A stretch of DNA of 64,000 nt from contig NC_003076.8 in NCBI RefSeq assembly GCF_000001735.4, positions 6,696,001 through 6,760,000 on the forward strand. The letters run 5' to 3'. This DNA is from Arabidopsis thaliana (Eukaryota; Streptophyta; Magnoliopsida; Brassicales; Brassicaceae). Below the pieces are notes generated by a model that saw only the letters and a list, made by a program, of their open reading frames with translations, made no database searches and was not told where the DNA came from. This document shows positions 1-13,975 of this stretch, piece by piece. Made by a program: the position numbers and the translations under genes. The stretch's first letter is position 1; each line of letters begins with the position of its first letter.

Positions 1-3000
1 ACTATTAAGATTTTCGGAAGATGCTGGTTATTGGGGCCTAAAAGGTCTACATCTTGCCTGCAAGTTTATCATCAATCAAAGCTGTTTTAGATAGTCATAA
101 GGAATGAAAACGAAAGTAAAATTAGAATCTAAACGCAATTGCTTACCTTTCAACCATTGAGCAGAGCTGATCATGAACCACTTTGGCTTCAAGGACATCA
201 TTGCTTATAGGCAAACAGTTCAACCACGCAGGAAGTACCTAATAAAACCAAAACAAGGTAACTTGTGAATCATCAAAACCAACCACATGTATGGGTACGA
301 TGGCGAAACCAAAATAACTATTATAATCTACCTGAGAAGAATCAATACTATCACGGTGAAATTGGCAGATCTTTCCCACGGCTGATACAGCATTATCATA
401 TGCCATGGCATTTTCAGATTGCCGAGCATTTGGCAGCTGTATCACAACATTTAATCTTGACAGAGCCTCTGTTGACATAAAATCATGTGTTACTTAACTG
501 TCAAGTATGGATCAAAGCCCAAAAACCTACCAGTGGGCAAAGGTATGTCATACCTCCAATAAGAGGCTTGAATACAGAGCCGCCAAACTCAGCACAAACG
601 CCAAGCCCATAAACAGCAGCCTGTCGAACCTCTGGGCTCTCGTCATTGCAAGCTTCCAGTACAAATGGAAGATAGGTATCATAATATCTGCCAAACAAAT
701 ATAAGGTGTCTTATCAGAACTCTAAAACTGGAAACCTACAAATGTAAAATGATCCAGTGGATGCGTATCCTTACTTAAAGGCAGCTTCACGGCATTGTTC
801 TGCTACATCATCAAAAATGCATATAGCAATCCTTCTCTCTTCCGCTGTTTTATCTCTTCCCTGAATTCATCGAATACACATAAGGTGAACGAAGACTAAT
901 ATTGTACCAGAGACATGGTAACAGCCACAGAATTTAGAAACTACATTCACCTGAACCAGAGTGCCATAATTTTCTACACTTTTTCACTAATACTATATCA
1001 CTTCAGTTATGTACTTATATGTTAGGGAATCTACGAGGTTCTGTCAATAACAAAAACAATTCAAAATAAAAGACTTGGGTGATGATGGCCACATACCCAC
1101 ATAGGAGTTAAGTAAGAGGACAGTTCATCGAAGAAAGGTAGAAATGAGGCCTTGAATGTCTTAACCAATGTTCCCAATATTTCACCGACCTATTTCAAAA
1201 ACAAAAATTAGAACATTGAAGATAGTATACTTTCAAAGGGTGAATCAGCGAAAACTGACTTGATCAAAAATTTCTTCCTCTTGCTCATTTTCCTCTTTAA
1301 TAAGCTCTCCCTCTTCAGCGTCAAAGTCTTCAGCATGGGCCCTCTCTCCCCTCTCTCGCTTCCTACTAGAGCTTGCGGTCATAACTTGCTTTATCTCATC
1401 AACTATGGATCTAATTTTCCCTTCATCCAAAAGATTTCCAGAGATCTGGAAACAAAGGTTATAAGATAACATTTTCCATTGTAATGCTACAATTTACTCC
1501 AAGAGGGCACACAATAAAGACTTGTTCAACGTAACATCTCTATCACATACCCTAACCCTAGGAAAGGATGAAAATCTATGCTCAGAAGGAAAATTGACAA
1601 GTGACGAAGCAAAGAAAACAAAAAAGGCCACCATGTCTTCTTTAGAGGATTTCAACAACAAGAAACCAAATAGGTGACCTAATTAAGAAGAAAAAACAGC
1701 ACGACTACCAAGGAAAATGCAGCATTCAAGAAGCACATAAAAAAGAAGTCCCAACATCTGGTAATGAAAATTTACCTGCAAGCATTCATTGATAGCTTCC
1801 AACATACTCACACAGATCTCTGTATCAGGTTCCTACATAAAATACAATCCTCCGCCCCATCAAAAAAAGTGAATCAAAGCCAAAAAGAGAAAAGTAAAAA
1901 TGAACAGAACACACACTAACTTTATGCAAAGCTTCCAGCATGGCTGGAATAATGTAGTCAGAAAGCTGCTTCAAATATGATAGATCTCGCCCTTGAGATT
2001 CCCCTTTCTCTATTGCCAGCTTGGCTGAGCGCATTAGTTCCGGCATGGCTAGAAAGAAAAATTATCCAAATTCTTAGAAACTTGTGTTCTAATGATCAAA
2101 ACAGTAGATTATAGATGATATATTTTCTGATATACCTGAAACAGCTGCTCTTCTAACTTCTTCGTGAAAATAGAATTTCAGTAAAGGAACCAATGTAGGT
2201 GCAACCTACAGTATAAAAATTTACTCTCCCGAACCCAACAACAATACCAGATATTGACACAATTTGGAGTTATTTAACATTACAAACCTGATCAATCCAA
2301 GGAAAAAATCCTTCTTTTAACTCATCAGCATAGCAACAAAGCATGTTACAAGCCGTGGCCTTTTCCTCTAGAACACTTGTTTTGATCCCTATTCTTTTGT
2401 CGCCCAGGATAATGGTCTCCATGCTGTATCAAGAGAGGGAAATAGCCCAGATTTATGCATGTTATTTATGAACATATCATATCATTATATGGACAGAATC
2501 TCAACATCGTTAAATATCTCAAGAAAAAAATGCAGGGCAGCTGCACCCCCAACAACACAGAGAAGAATTAATTTTCTATGCAAAGGCATAGAGATATCAT
2601 AACAATCAGATAAGTGTCAAGAAGAATGGAAACCTTTCATCATCAGAATCCTCTGCTTCATCTTCTGAATCAGCAGATGTAATTGTTACATCTGGCTTAA
2701 GTTGAGCTGACTGAAGCAAAGGAGGCATCACAACCTTCATGTATGGGAGGAAATCTTGACCTAGACACTTGCAAAGCCTAGCCCATGCCTACGAGAGTGT
2801 AAGGTAAATGTAAGCAAGCGAACTTACCTCTCTATGTTTATAAATAACAGATAGACCTAGCATGTTGTAGGAAATCACCTGTAACATGTAACTTGTTATT
2901 GGATCGTCTGCCTCCATCTGAGAACCTTGCAATGACATTAGCACTTCCATGACCTGGCATGGATATGTGAAATATTTTCATGCGATGATGAATAGAACTA

Positions 3001-5247
3001 CTGGATATAGATAGCATCATGATTTGACCCTCGCATATAAGCATACCTGTCTAGCATCTTCCTTGAATCTGTCCTTTCCAACTGCCATTCCAACAAGACT
3101 GATGCACTCCATGGATTTGGCACGAAGCATCCGCTTAGACTTGTCAGTTGCATTCATCAAAATAGTTTTGAGATAAGGCATGACAGTATCATAGTACTTT
3201 TGAAAGTGTTCCTACAAATTTAGATTATGTTAGACTTAGATCAAGAGTTGCATGTAGGGAAAACAATAGATGCAACACAACTTCTTTACAAATACCTGTG
3301 ATGAATCAGCCACTGAAGCAAGAGCAGTTAAAGCTCCTTCTTGCACCATTTGTTTACCATTCTGTACGAAACACCATTATAATCCAAAGTTAATCATTTA
3401 AAATCAATAGAGTGCAAAATATTTGCTCTTTTTTAGCTATTTATCTTAAGAAATAATTTACACAATGGACTTACTTGTAGTAGCACAAGTAACTTGCTCA
3501 CTACTCCGTCTAAATAAGGTGACAATATTTCAGGAGTACAATTTTCACTGAAGTTGAGTACTGCTGAAGCAGCATGAGCCTACATGAAAAGGTCACAAGG
3601 TACTGCTTTAGAAAGTGTTAGAAGATTATATTCACAGAGAAACAGGGGATCTTACCTGCACTCGTGGATTCTGGAAATCATCCATAGCAGCAGCAAGTGC
3701 GGGGAGCACTCTCTCATGATGTTGGTTTTGCAAATCTGGACCCAAATCTGTAGACAACTGTCCAATCGCATTTATAGCAGCCCACCTTACGCGAGGATGA
3801 GGACTTTGAAACTGGCTCAAAACCATTGACACCACTTGGTCTAGATTTTTTATCATCACCTACATCAAAGTTCAAGATATTCACTATCAGATTGAAAACC
3901 ACAAAGATAAATCAACTCAGAATCAATCATTATTTAACATCCAATTGAAAGTAAAAACAATGAAACAATTAAGGAAAAAGTTCATTAAGACATGTTATTC
4001 ACTAAAAATTATACCTTTGAACAACCTTCAGCAATCTGAGCAAGTGCAATCAAAGAAGCATGATGTTTCTGCCACTCAGAGGCAGCCAAGTAAGCAGAAA
4101 ACTGCTGATATGCAACCGGAACAATGGTGTTTCCTCCCAGAGAAATTGCTAACCGATCCAAACACTCTTGACCCATGCTGTAGTTGCTTGTCTCGCCAGC
4201 ATCTTCATCCTCAGTCTCAGCGCTGTACCAAGCAGGATCGTCCTCAATATCCTCGAGCATCTTCATAAGAACAGCAAACAACCTGTCAATAAACTGAGGA
4301 AGCTTCCTGACCATACCAGGGGCACGCTCACGCGCCTCAGCCAGAGTAACCAAAAACTCAATCGCAAGATGACGTGTACTCTCCTCGAGGGAATCAGCCT
4401 CTGCAATCTGAAGCATCGAACCAACTATGTCAACAAGTTGCCGTCTAAGGAACCGTGGCTCGGTACCAGCCAATTCAATCAAAAGCTCAAGTGCCTCCTG
4501 TGCAGTTGCTTCATTCCCATTGTTCAGAGATTCGGTCAACGTCCTGATCATCGCAGGCAAAACATCTTGGAATCTATCTCTCTCCGTTGAGTTGGCCAGA
4601 CACTGAACGAAACTAATCACGGCGTTGAGAGCGGCGATTTTAACATCGGAGCTAGCAGAATTACTACTCAAGCACTGAAGAAACACGCCATGGAGTTCCT
4701 TGATGTGAGGGGTAAGAGTCTCCCCAACGTACTGCGACAATTGAGCCAAGATTAAAAACGCCGATTCCTGCAATTTAGGGGTAACAGAAGTAACACACTG
4801 GAAAACAAACGGAAGCAACTCCGGCCATCCATTCTCCGGTAAAATCCCGGATGCAAGTTCAGAGACTGTATCGCAAATCTTCTTAGAGATCGATTTAGCC
4901 TCCTCATGTTGAATACAATACAACATCGAAGATTTGAGGGAAGATTGAGTGGAGAGGGAGAGACGAGGCCATAGATAAGCATCGTCGCGTGTTAACAACT
5001 TCCGGAGAAGGACGGCGGCCATAGCACGACCTTCGGGATGAGGAGAAAGCTGAAGAAGATGAGCAAGCTTCAAAGAGAGGGTATCGGGATTGCTTTGTTT
5101 AGCGAGATTGAAAAGAGACTCGGCGGAGGAACGTTGCTCGTTGGAAGAAGACATGAGGTGAGAGATTAGCGTCTCGAAGGGCGCGGAATCGGAGCCGAGA
5201 ACCATCGCGAGTTGCGCTTGCTGAAGCTGATTCGCCTCGGAAGCCAT
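1..5247 (-). CDS. KETCH1: Importin-5/Kap121-type karyopherin beta, 3' end cut by window
   Basis: Nuclear import receptor of the importin-beta3 (RanBP5/Kap121) class: it binds cargo and RanGTP and carries cargo through nuclear pores. The start is the Met at 5247; exon 1 runs 5247-4015 and encodes about 411 residues of HEAT repeats starting MASEANQLQQ. I can follow 18 coding exons leftward by GT/AG borders (exon 2 is 3859-3656). An acidic loop with a basic SSRKRERGERAHAEDFDAEEG segment lies near 1380-1260, and the last exon visible (57-1) runs off the edge, so the final HEAT repeats are missing. Arabidopsis KETCH1/EMB2734, reported to import the miRNA factor HYL1, is my identification by memory of locus order; the family call is firm, the symbol less so. 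A leader with an AACCCTA-type motif lies just upstream (about 5272-5280). Confidence 0.9.
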
Positions 5248-7382
5248 GGGGGATGGTGGCGGCGGGAAAAACTAGGGTTAAAAAGTGGCTAAAGCTAAGA
5301 GGAGGAATGAGGAAGGTCCGAAGGTAGCGAAGGAGGGATGAGGTTGTGAAGGGATAATTATATATTTTATTTTTATTTCCATTTATTTTCCAACTATTAT
5401 GTATTCGTAATTTGGGGTGGTGTGGGGCCGCCGTGGTGTAAATTAAATTAAGGAAAAATAAAAATTAAAGCAAAGCAATGATAATGTCATTAGCTGTATT
5501 TTCAAGGGTGGATTGATAAATTGATCACCAATACGTGTTTCCTTTTTTTTTTATAAATTAAAGTTTCTATTATTTCCTAGGTATAACTATTTAAGAATAT
5601 AAATTTTTGATTATTATCTTATATTATTTTCTTTATTAAAAAAGGTAAATAATAGGTGGCATTAGCTTATATATTTTTCTAATGACAGAATCTCATAATT
5701 TCACATACCTAGGGTATATATTAATATATTTATAAATAAGTACGTAAAAGTAAAAAATATACTATAGTTATAAATTATCGTAATATATTTAATACGCGGA
5801 TTTAATATGAATATATGATTTATTAATATCTAATTTTTATATCAAAAATGTTATTGAATTAATGTATTTGAAACGAGTGAATAACGTATTGGTTAATATT
5901 GATTTAAAATTAGCGAATATATATAAACTAGATTTTAACCCGCGGTATACTGCAGAAACAATTTATTTTTTAAAGTTAGTATACATAAAAGTTTGCAAAT
6001 TGTATATATCTATAAAATATTTTTATTTTATAATTATAATTGTTATTAAGTAACGTCCTGCCAAACCCGTCCCGCCAACCCGTCCCGTAAAAAAACCATT
6101 TATTTTATTAATATTGATCTTATTTATGATATGTTTATGAATTATTGTCTAAATATTTTGTAATTTTGTAGTAATTAAATGCTATCAAATATCTCTATGG
6201 TTTGATGATATTAAATATTTTGGAAGTTTTATTTTAGTAACTAATGGTGTAGTTAATGTTGAGTGATTTAAGAAAGATTGTTAAATGTCAAATATTTAAT
6301 TCGAAGTTTTTATTCTAATTATCAAAAACAAACATTAAAATCTAGTGGCAACCATTGTAACTAAGTCCCAACTACACGATTTATTTCACAAAATGGCTGC
6401 AAAAATGTATATATAGATATATAATTTTTAAAACTATGTGAATTTTATATTTTTTGAAAAAACTCTTTATTATATACTTTCACACATTACTATTTTGTAT
6501 TTAATATTAAGTAAAGAAAAAAAAGCATAATCCTATTAGGTCAGATTGGGTTGGCCTTGGGTACAATTACTAAATGGCCACATGCTTGTTTAGTAATGGA
6601 AAAGACATAGATGAAAGTGTGTTTCAAGATTTTTCCTTTGAATTTTGTGGAGGATTTGGAAAATAGAGATTGACCTTTGCTTTTATTTAATGATCAGTTT
6701 TATGGCATGAGAGTGTTGGAAAAAAAAACACTATATTTGATGGACAAGAATGAAAGTAAACAGAAAGACTGAACTACCTAAGACGTTCTGAACAAATCAT
6801 GTAAAACTTTAATGGGCTAAGGCTAACATCCCAAGCTTTGGAACATACTACATACTACAACCTACCTAGGTCAACAAAGTATGAAAGTAATCAGAAATGG
6901 TCTTCACCTTCACCATCTTTTAGCGTTTTAAAGGATGAAAAGCGAGTTTATGAAATGGAATGGAACAAAAGCATATCTAAAATTAAGAATCATTGTAGGT
7001 AGAGGCCGAAACTCCTGCAATGACATAGTGATTCTTAGATGGTACTCGTAATTGGTTAACACCAATTTTGGAAACCGGTGCATTAGTGTTGGTACAAACC
7101 TAAACCCCTAATTCCGATTAAACCGTGAGTCGTCGTTCTCTGTTTCCTCCTCTTTTCAAATCCTTCTCCACCGGTCATCTCCTCTTGCAATCACTACGAC
7201 TCCGTCTGTTTCCCGGACAACCGCAGCTCTCCTCTCATCCTATAAAGTGTTTCAGCTTCTATGTTTAAAATTCACACAGAGAAGCCTAATTTTTAAAACA
7301 CTACTCTGGGAAATCTTTCTTTGGGAAATTGGGTTTAGGGATTTAGACCAACATTGATTGGCTTGGTTAATCCTTGAAAGCT
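5248..7382. other. Intergenic: importin promoter, AT-rich spacer, PTH promoter
   Basis: The right end of the importin gene (5248 to about 5450) must hold its leader and promoter. From about 5500 to 6500 the sequence is extremely AT-rich with no believable coding frame. A short GC-rich island near 6053-6090 breaks it (see the repeat entry). From about 7090 onward a CCTAAACCCCTAA stretch and pyrimidine-rich sequence look like the peptidyl-tRNA hydrolase promoter and leader. Confidence 0.6.
6066..6090. repeat. GC-rich 11-bp direct repeat in AT-rich spacer
   Basis: Two copies of AACCCGTCCCG lie almost back to back in an otherwise very AT-rich spacer, preceded about 125 bp upstream by TTTTAACCCGCGGTAT. 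The AACCCG words resemble those common in old transposon remnants of Arabidopsis, but no terminal repeat or coding trace is visible. The element type cannot be named. Confidence 0.4.
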
Positions 7383-9125
7383 ATGCTGAGTAGGTTGTCA
7401 AGGCGTTGCTACTGCACTTCTTCTGTTCATCGGCCATGGCTGTTTCTAGGACTGGGCAATCCAGGTGACAAATACAAAGGAACTAGACACAACGTACTCA
7501 AATGTTCTTTTTGGTGATAATGCATTTAAAACAACTAGGATCTGGTTGTGTTGATTTTCAAATAGTTTCGATGTGTGCTCTTGTTTTGTTGTGCTGCAGA
7601 TTGGATTCGAAATGATTGATGTTTTCGCTGAGTCAGTGGGGATTCAAATGAACTTGGTAAATTTCAAGGCTATAATGGGACAAGGTATGTCAGTAACATG
7701 AGTTTTTTTTTTTTTAACTTTCTCTTGTATGAACAAAAGCTGTGTTAGTTTGATGTTGAATTAATGGCTTCCAATTTTGTGTTGTCCCCTCTCAGGTTTC
7801 GTGGCAGATCTTCCCGTCATCCTTGCAAAACCGCAAACCTACATGAACTTGAGCGGTGAATCAGTTATCTGCTTCTCCTATTCTTTACTATGAGTCTTGA
7901 AGTGTAGATTATTGCATCTAGTGATTCTAGGCATATGAAATTGTGAGTCTTAAACCAAGATTAGGCATTCTCTACTTGTACGTAAAACATGTTAAAGTCC
8001 TGATGAGAAGATTCCTCGTTATGACACTGTTATAGTTTTGTAGAGATGTATGGTTATAAAATCTATTGCTTGGTATGTGCTTATTATTCCACTCAAATTA
8101 AGCTGCATTTACCTAGTCTTATCATCACTGGAGCTTCATTTTGTTGCATTTTAGCTTTGCTTGATTGTGTTAGTAACTTCGCCTCTCCTTAAATTGTGCA
8201 GAGTGGACCTCTCGCAGCTTATTACAAGTTACCTCTCAATCGTGTGCTTGTGGTAATCCTATTACTGTTTCTGGCTCAAGGCCTAACCATCCTTACGATA
8301 GTGTTTTGCCAGAAGACGTATAATTCCATTGTTACTCTGGGGTTTGGTGATGTAGGTTCATGATGACATGCAATTGCCATGTGGTGTTCTTCGTCTTCAA
8401 GAAAAAGGAGGCCATGGATGTCACAACGGGTATGAGAATCACATTTTTCTCACTGGGATGTGGTCATTTGTAAAACAGTGTTCATATCAATTAAGCTCTT
8501 AAGCTTTCCGTGGTTCTCCTAACACAATATTTGTCACATGTGTCAGACCGTAGTATCTACCATCATTATATGCGAATCATCTTAGGTTTATACTTGTTTG
8601 GGGTATCATTGACATTAGTATATATGGTAGTTATTGTTCTTGTGTTCTTCGTAGGTTAAAAAGTGTAATGAACCATTTCCGAGGCAACAGGGAATTTGCA
8701 AGGCTACGAATCGGTTGGTTTCGACCTCTGTTCCTTTGAACACTTTCTCTTTCTCATGAACATCTTTAATTCTAAATGGAGATATTATTATCATATCCAA
8801 CAATGGCAAGGAATTGGAAAGCCTCCGGGACAAATGGACCCAAAGGCGTTCTTGTTGCAGAAGTTCAGCATGCCAGCTCGTGAACGGGTATGTCTTTGAG
8901 CCTATATTATTGGCATCAAACATTGTGGCTTTATATAACCATTAGGAATTGTATTTATGGCTCCCTGTGTATTGTGTGTTTCTCGGAAAGATGGATAAAG
9001 CTTTAGCAGAAGGGGTGGATGCTCTGAAGCTCGTCTTGGCTAAAGACTTTGGAGAAAGCTGGAGATTGTTCAATGTGGAACAGAAGTACAAACACTTAAA
9101 ACAACACACAATACTATCAGCTTGA
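7383..9125 (+). CDS. Peptidyl-tRNA hydrolase (Pth1 family), probably organellar
   Basis: Hydrolyses the ester bond of peptidyl-tRNA released from stalled ribosomes, recycling tRNA. Eight exons join to about 219 residues: 7383-7493, 7600-7684, 7796-7863, 8202-8252, 8356-8429, 8655-8713, 8811-8887 and 8991-9125. Residues 20-40 read [18 protein letters not shown], with the family's Asn and the catalytic His; [22 protein letters not shown] (catalytic Asp) and CHNGLKSV follow, then the [10 protein letters not shown] loop. The first 18 residues ([14 protein letters not shown]...) are Arg/Ser-rich, suggesting a short mitochondrial or plastid targeting sequence. Length fits bacterial Pth plus a presequence. 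The JmjC gene starts only about 246 bp downstream on the same strand. Confidence 0.9.
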
Positions 9126-9371
9126 CCAAATGCTTCGGATAAGAAAGACTTATGTATATATTTTTCATCTTGGTGCCTGTCCCTTGTTCGATTTTTTTTG
9201 TACCTGTATACATTTATGATTTTCCAATAATAAGTGGAAAGACTCCAGATTTCAGATTGTTAGCTTAATTACACGAATCCAATTCCCAAAAACGTATATA
9301 TATATATATGGTCGTACTCGTTATTGACTATTGGAGTTTCGAGTTTGACAAAAAGTTCCGGAGGGTAAAAT

Positions 9372-12300
9372 ATGCCGACGGGATGCGAGTTTCCGATGAT
9401 CAAAACCTTCGAGAATGCTCTTACTGCCGCCGACTTCGAGTCTACCGTCGAGCTCACCAACTTCCCAGCAGTAATTCACCGGAATATACCTCTCTTTCTT
9501 TCTCCCGCTAAATCTGATTAGTCGTCTGATTCGTAATTTGCTCTTTCTTCTTATGGAGGTTTTTCGGGGATGTGCTAGTGTCTGGGATGCGTATTCTAAG
9601 TGGAATCCATTCAACAGTGGCCTCGATTATCTGGAGGTACTGTTCTTAGTTCTTACCCCTCACTTGATTTCGACGGACTTCGTTTCCTTTTTCTGGTAAT
9701 TGAAGATTGTATAACCTTCTTATGCGTTATTATATGAAGGAACGTGCAGGTTCAGTTGAAGTGGAGGCAATGCTTTCGAGGACGGCTCCAGTTTTCAATG
9801 GTGATATCAGAAGCCATGAGAGGGTAACAACCCCCCTCATTTCTCGGTTCTTTAACAGATTATTGGCTGATTTGAGTTCTAATTGTTTATGGTTCTGCTT
9901 CTATAATAGTTTTGTTGTATCCACCACAATATGTTTTCGTTGTACTGTAGGTGTCATTGCCTTTCTCGGATTTTATCAGATTCTGCAAGCAGCATATGAG
10001 AGGCAAAGGGAATGGTTCTGGTGTTGATGCTAAGTCTGCAGATTTAAATCCTATGTGTGAGGACTATAGACCTGGACAAATATACCTAGCACAGGTTCAG
10101 ATGATATTCAGTTTTATCTATTGTGCTTCTCGTGTATGAATATGTTTGCCTTTGTGTTGAACTTACATGAATATGTATTTCTTTTTCCAGTTTCCAATTC
10201 TGAATGATGAGAAAGAAGAGAAGGTTCTACTTAAGATTCTGAGACAAGATATCCAGACGGTATGCATACTTCTTTCAACTCTTGTTTTTGCAAAGCTGGT
10301 TACTTGAATTATCTTAATATCAACTATCTGAACTGATGCAGCCCACATTTTTAGACGCAAAGTCACTTTCTTCTATCAACTTTTGGATGAATTCTGCAGA
10401 AGCTCGATCAAGTACCCACTATGATCCACATCATAACCTTCTATGCGTAGTCTCAGGGCGTAAAAAAGGTCAATCCATTGTTTTTCTTCGTGATAAACTG
10501 TCAGGAACAAAAACGTTCTGTTGTCTGTTTTTAGTGGAGTCAAATTGGAATCGTATGGTCCAAGTATAAATTAAATTGCTTCGTAGAAATTTAGGGAATG
10601 TGGTTTATAGAATGTTAAGTCAGCTCGTTTGAGGTCAGTTTAAGGTTCATTTGAAATATTGGCTGATTCGATGATTAAACTATATGTTTTGTCTTCTTAC
10701 ATCTAAATCAATTTCAACTTTAAAAATCATCAACAGTTGTATTGTGGCCCCCTTCCGCCAGTCCCTCGCTCTACCCGATGCCTATATACGGAGAAGCATC
10801 AAACCATAGGTATCATTCTTGGACGTTCCATATGATTTGCTTTGTGGTTACATCATGAGTACGCACTTCCGTTACTGCAACTTAGCGGTATCAATGATTC
10901 TTCTATGCCAACGTTTATTTACGAGATTTCATTGCATTTTATATTTGTTGTCCATGTAGTTCGGTTGGTCTAGAAAATCCAAATTTATCAGATTATCCAA
11001 GAGCAGAGCATTCACTGAAGCAGTCACAGGAGATTACTCTTAACGCTGGTGATGCAGTATTCATTCCTGAAGGTTGGTGAGTATACTCGTATTTTCTCAT
11101 TAAAGCTCTCCTAGTAGCGCATAGCTTTGCATTTCAGAATAAGCTGAATATTCTAAGATATCCTGCATCATCTGTATCAACCTGTTTTTCCTAATCACTT
11201 GTAGTTATCATGTCTCTGTTATGTAGCTTTTTCTAGCTGAGCCACTATTTTAGATGCTGCAATTATATCAATAACGTATGCAAAAGAAATCTCTTTTTTC
11301 TTGGTCTTTCTTTAGTGTGTGGGTTTGTATATAGTTTATGTCATATCGTATGAATATGCCTAGAGCCTCTAATCTAGATGCTTGACATGAGTTCCTTTAG
11401 GTTTTTATTCCAGACACAAACAAAGATGCTTGAAATGTCATTTTGGTTAGCTAGCTTACTCAGAACCATGCTAATTAAAGTGACACTTCTTTGGTTACCT
11501 TGTAAGAGAATTGTAAGTATCGAAGCTTTGACACTTTACTTAAGGCGAGAACAATCAGTAGGCAGGTTGATGGATTATTTCAGATTAAGTTTTATTTTAC
11601 TTATGCAGGTTCCATCAGGTGGATAGTGATGAACTGACTGTTGCTGTCAACTTTTGGTGGCAATCAAACTATATGTCTAACATGCCTGAACACATGGATT
11701 CGTATTATCTGCGTCGAATCACAAGAAGGTCTTGATTACACATCTTGGATTTTTATATAGGATATCTTTCTGCATACCATATTTGTTTTGTTTCCTGACT
11801 TTGTTCTTTTTTCTTGCATGTGCTCCTGGATTCTTGTGTTATCAATTAAGATTGATAGACAGAGAAATGGTGTGTAAGTTATTCTCTCTCATCAGTAAAG
11901 ATTGTTGGAATTATGATATATTTCTTACCCATCCTTATTGTTAAAATGTGTATGTTCGTCTTCTCATCTTTGCTTGCATTTACGAAGTTTTCTACCTTTC
12001 TATTTACTGGTGTAACATGGATATTGACAGAGCCTGTTAGTCTCGAAGCCTTCTTCAACTGATTTAAGGCACCTGTCTGAGCATATTGACCAATCTCGCA
12101 TTGAGATGGCAGGTAAGACTCTGATGGTTAAATCCTGAGAAAACGTTATAATTGTTTACCTGACTTGGCCGGTGATTGAAACTGCAGAAGGTGGGAATGA
12201 TAATATAGGCAATGAAAGCATTAAAAAGGGCCTCAGCACATTGCATGAAAAAGCGTCGCTGCACGATCTAGATCCTTCTGCTTCCCAGGCGCTTCATGAT

Positions 12301-13382
12301 CTTATTTCTTTAGTCCATGACCACGTTAATGCTGTTGATACAAGTAAGGGACTCCAACACACTTCACCCAGTTGTTCAGAGGGCGGCGAAAAAAGCAAGT
12401 TCCTGGTGAATGCAATGTCTTGTTTAGAAGATGATCGCGTTGCCCATTTGCTTTGGAATCTTGAAGCCTCTAGACTTCGGGATGTTCTCCTTGCAATGGC
12501 AGTAAGTTAACTCTAAAAGGCATTACTTTACTGTGTTTATCCTCACATGGTATTACCTTAGCTGGAGTTAAGTTACCTAAAACTATTGGTCAAAATGGAG
12601 ATTTTCGTTTTAGTTTTACATAAGATTTTTGAGTGAAAATCCTTTGAATTTATTTGGTCCTATCATGTAACTTATTTCAGCGTTATTTCCCAAGAACTTT
12701 AGAAGCATTAATACTCCACATGCTCTCACCCATTGCTGCGGAAGTTCTAACACAGAAGTTTGATGAGATTGACCAACAGACTGGTGAAGAAGATAGGTTT
12801 GTTCTGAAGCATTGTTGTGTTTTTATTTCCATACTTTAAAACTGGAGAGTAACTTGTTATCTCTCTTCTTTTTTTCGTTTCCAATTCTTAGGACCCAGTT
12901 CTTTCGGGAATTTTATAGTGCATTCGATGATGAAGCAGCTGCGATGGATATAATTTTAAGTAGGAAAGAGGCTTTTGCATTTCAGGTATGTTCTCTAGCA
13001 TCACTTTGTCGACTGAGAACCTACCATAAACTCAAAGGAGAGAAATTTTCGGCATCATACTGATATCTGCGTAAACCTGGTTACATAAATCTCTAGCATC
13101 TCTTTGTTGAGTGTGAACCAACGTAAGATGGAAGGAGATAAATGTTTTGGCATTAGGCTGATACTTGCATATAATCAGTTACATGAATCAACATTGTTAA
13201 CTCGGAATTCTCCTTACCCGAGAACTTTATCTGACTAGCTGATGCAGAAAAAACTTATGACCAAAGTCTTTGAAAATCCCCATGGACATAAATTTTTAAT
13301 TACATTTGTTATACAGGCATTTAAGAATGTACTAGACAAGTTTTTGGGGGTCAACATTGCTTCACCAACAACAAACATTTGA
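9372..13382 (+). CDS. JmjC/cupin-8 Fe(II) 2-oxoglutarate-dependent oxygenase
   Basis: Predicted hydroxylase or demethylase of the JmjC fold (cupin_8 branch). The start MPTGCEFPMIKTF at 9372 is chosen because it opens exon 1 (9372-9470) and joins in frame to exon 2 (9559-9636, VFRGCASVWDAY) and exon 3 (9740-9823). Iron ligands are visible: HxD in ARSSTHYDPHHNL (near 10405-10440) and the distal His in FIPEGWFHQVDSDE, which is assembled across the 11079/11610 intron. The SINFWMN and NFWWQSN strands are typical of the family. Past the catalytic core, about 200 residues from 12030 onward (RIEMAEGGND to the end NIASPTTNI) match no domain I know. The protein is roughly 500 residues. The substrate is unknown; the branch includes protein hydroxylases, so histone demethylation should not be assumed. 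Confidence 0.87.
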
Positions 13383-13975
13383 AGGGTCTTGGGTGTGGTC
13401 GTCTGTGGTGGCCAAAATGTATGTGATCGGGCAAGAGAGAGCGTATTGGTATTGATATGGTAAAGGTAGTGTCGTCTTTGTTGGGAAACTGATTAAAATG
13501 TTGCTGTTGAGATTGGAAGCTGCTCTGTTAACTCTCATTGGCCTTACCTTCTACCATCGAATAGGATTCCTACATTTTTGCATGGCCAATAGCGGAGGGA
13601 GCTTTTGAATATTACAGCCGACAACATCAGAATTTTGGTTAGGGAATTAAGGAAGTAATGTATGGTTTCCAAATTTGTTAGATAGGTCTTGCTAGAAAAT
13701 GTGTGTTGGATGGAAACCAATCATGAATTCTTGTGTTGAAACATGAAAGTCTTGTATTTCCATTGAGTTTGGAAGAAAAAGGTTTGTTTCTCTTATCGAC
13801 CTCTTTACTCTATCAACATCTGTATCCTTACAATCACAGTTTTGTCACTACTGAAAAATCTCACCTGTGACTGTTCATGCACAACTCTGAGTGTTCGTGC
13901 AGGTATACTGTTTCTGTACAGATATATTAAAAACTAGAAAGATCAAATGTCTGGGGAGATGGATGTATTGGACTT
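13383..13975. other. Convergent 3' flanks, JmjC gene and hydrolase gene
   Basis: About 590 bp between two stop codons facing each other. It should contain both 3' UTRs. No further gene or repeat is visible. Confidence 0.6.

Noticed and set aside
5862-6053. 63-codon ORF in the AT-rich spacer
   Set aside because: Composition is Ile/Tyr/Lys-heavy as expected from random AT-rich DNA, with no conserved motif.
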